From an uncultured Lachnospiraceae bacterium (GTDB lineage: Bacteria; Bacillota; Clostridia; Lachnospirales; Lachnospiraceae): DNA of 64,000 bases. Shown piece after piece: positions 63,502 to 64,000 of the stretch. Position 1 is the stretch's first letter. Each line of letters starts with the position of its first letter. A program made the position numbers and the translations under genes. The notes under the pieces were generated by a model. That model was not told the DNA's origin and did not search any database. It was given only the letters and a program-made list of their open reading frames with translations. The stretch is taken from positions 62,001-126,000 of the forward strand of contig CANPUE010000007.1 in assembly GCA_947577185.1 (NCBI GenBank), given 5' to 3'.

Positions 63502-64000
63502 TCATCCCCCCGCTATCGTCATATTTCTGCGTGCAAGTCCGTATATCCCGCCGTGCAGAAACATAAACACAATCAGCCATGCGCCCTGTACCACAAAGAT
63601 CATCGGTATGCTGACCGGAAGTTCCTGTCCGAGCAGCAGGGCAGAGGGCACCTGCAGCATGTAGGGAAAGGGCGTCGCATAGGCAAACGTCCTAAGCCAT
63701 TCCGGAAACATGACAACCGGGATCATCGCACCGGAAAAAAATTCAAACAGCGCATTTCTTGTCCATGCCAGTCCCAGGTAACCAGTCGTAAAAAAACACA
63801 GCAGGCTGAACACATCGATGAGCATAATCCGCAGCATGACCGCCAGAAACAGGCATGGTATGAACCATCCCGCCGCCGGAACAGACGGCATTATCAGGTA
63901 TCTCCCAAAACAGAGAAACCCCGTCAGAACGATCGCCAGATTGACAACGCCCTGTATCAGAATCACTCCCGACATCTCCGCAACAGACTGCACCAGAAAT
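63502..64000 (-). CDS. ABC-2 type permease, 5' end beyond the window
   Basis: The 166 visible residues are the C-terminal part of the first permease of the DUF990-type pair: four hydrophobic helices, with LRIMLIDVFSLLCFFTTG and the FFSGAMIPVVMFPEWLRTFAYATPFPYMLQVP loop region, ending in a RRNMTIAGG tail. The frame is open to position 64000, so the start is outside. The stop codon overlaps a possible start of the next permease (ATGA), showing one operon. Confidence 0.82.
   Translation of the reverse strand, partial: FLVQSVAEMSGVILIQGVVNLAIVLTGFLCFGRYLIMPSVPAAGWFIPCLFLAVMLRIMLIDVFSLLCFFTTGYLGLAWTRNALFEFFSGAMIPVVMFPEWLRTFAYATPFPYMLQVPSALLLGQELPVSIPMIFVVQGAWLIVFMFLHGGIYGLARRNMTIAGG

Overview
The window looks like a chromosomal segment of an anaerobic, spore-forming Firmicute, most likely a gut-type Lachnospiraceae; the genus cannot be told from sequence alone. 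The reasons are a complete spoIIA operon (spoIIAA-spoIIAB-sigF), spoVAA, spoVAB and spoVAC, strong GGAGG-type ribosome binding sites, a T-box in front of valS, YesM/YesN-type sugar regulation, and PD-(D/E)XK (Rpn-like) nuclease genes. No rRNA, tRNA, CRISPR array or intact insertion sequence was seen.

Layout. 1-8738 (minus strand): a LytTR response regulator and its GHKL kinase, then two family 3 glycoside hydrolases with permuted domain order flanking a carbohydrate-binding-module-like lipoprotein. Three direct repeats, spaced 20-21 bp, lie just upstream of a promoter for the first hydrolase and are probably where the regulator binds. 9045-13600: a decayed XRE regulator, an Rpn-type nuclease gene, an XRE/DUF3796 pair behind a perfect 13-bp inverted repeat, a DacF-type carboxypeptidase and a membrane-anchored protein of unknown function. 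13812-23213 (plus strand): an AraC regulator, a phosphotransferase/MATE pair, and a three-gene unit ending in a 1714-residue DUF4132 protein. 23223-38166 (minus strand): a glycan-utilisation locus (YesMN two-component system, CUT1 sugar ABC importer without its own ATPase, GH39, esterase, GH20, GH27) placed between spoVAB-spoVAC and spoVAA. spoVAA has its own near-perfect sigma-G promoter, whose -35 element overlaps the stop codon of the GH20 gene.

38454-51059 (minus strand): an Rpn remnant, several very small genes, a CofE-like ligase, an ABC-F protein with an attenuator-like leader, an aldo/keto reductase with Fe-S motifs, the spoIIA operon, a TPR protein, folC and a FapA/DUF342 protein. 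51164-58000: valS with promoter and T-box, a redox cassette (TlpA lipoprotein, 50-residue CXXC protein, membrane ferredoxin-like protein), a tyrosine phosphatase, a protein carrying a GGADGPTS motif, and a NifX/NafY-like protein. 58119-62635: a BceRS-BceAB antimicrobial-peptide sensing and detoxification module with a clear BceR-type box. 62681-64000: two ABC-2 permease genes, the last cut by the window end.

The most notable signals are the split spoVA genes with the embedded sigma-G promoter, the LytTR-type operator array before the GH3 operon, the uncharacterised DUF4132 operon, and a dispersed intergenic repeat present three times, twice directly upstream of a ribosome binding site.
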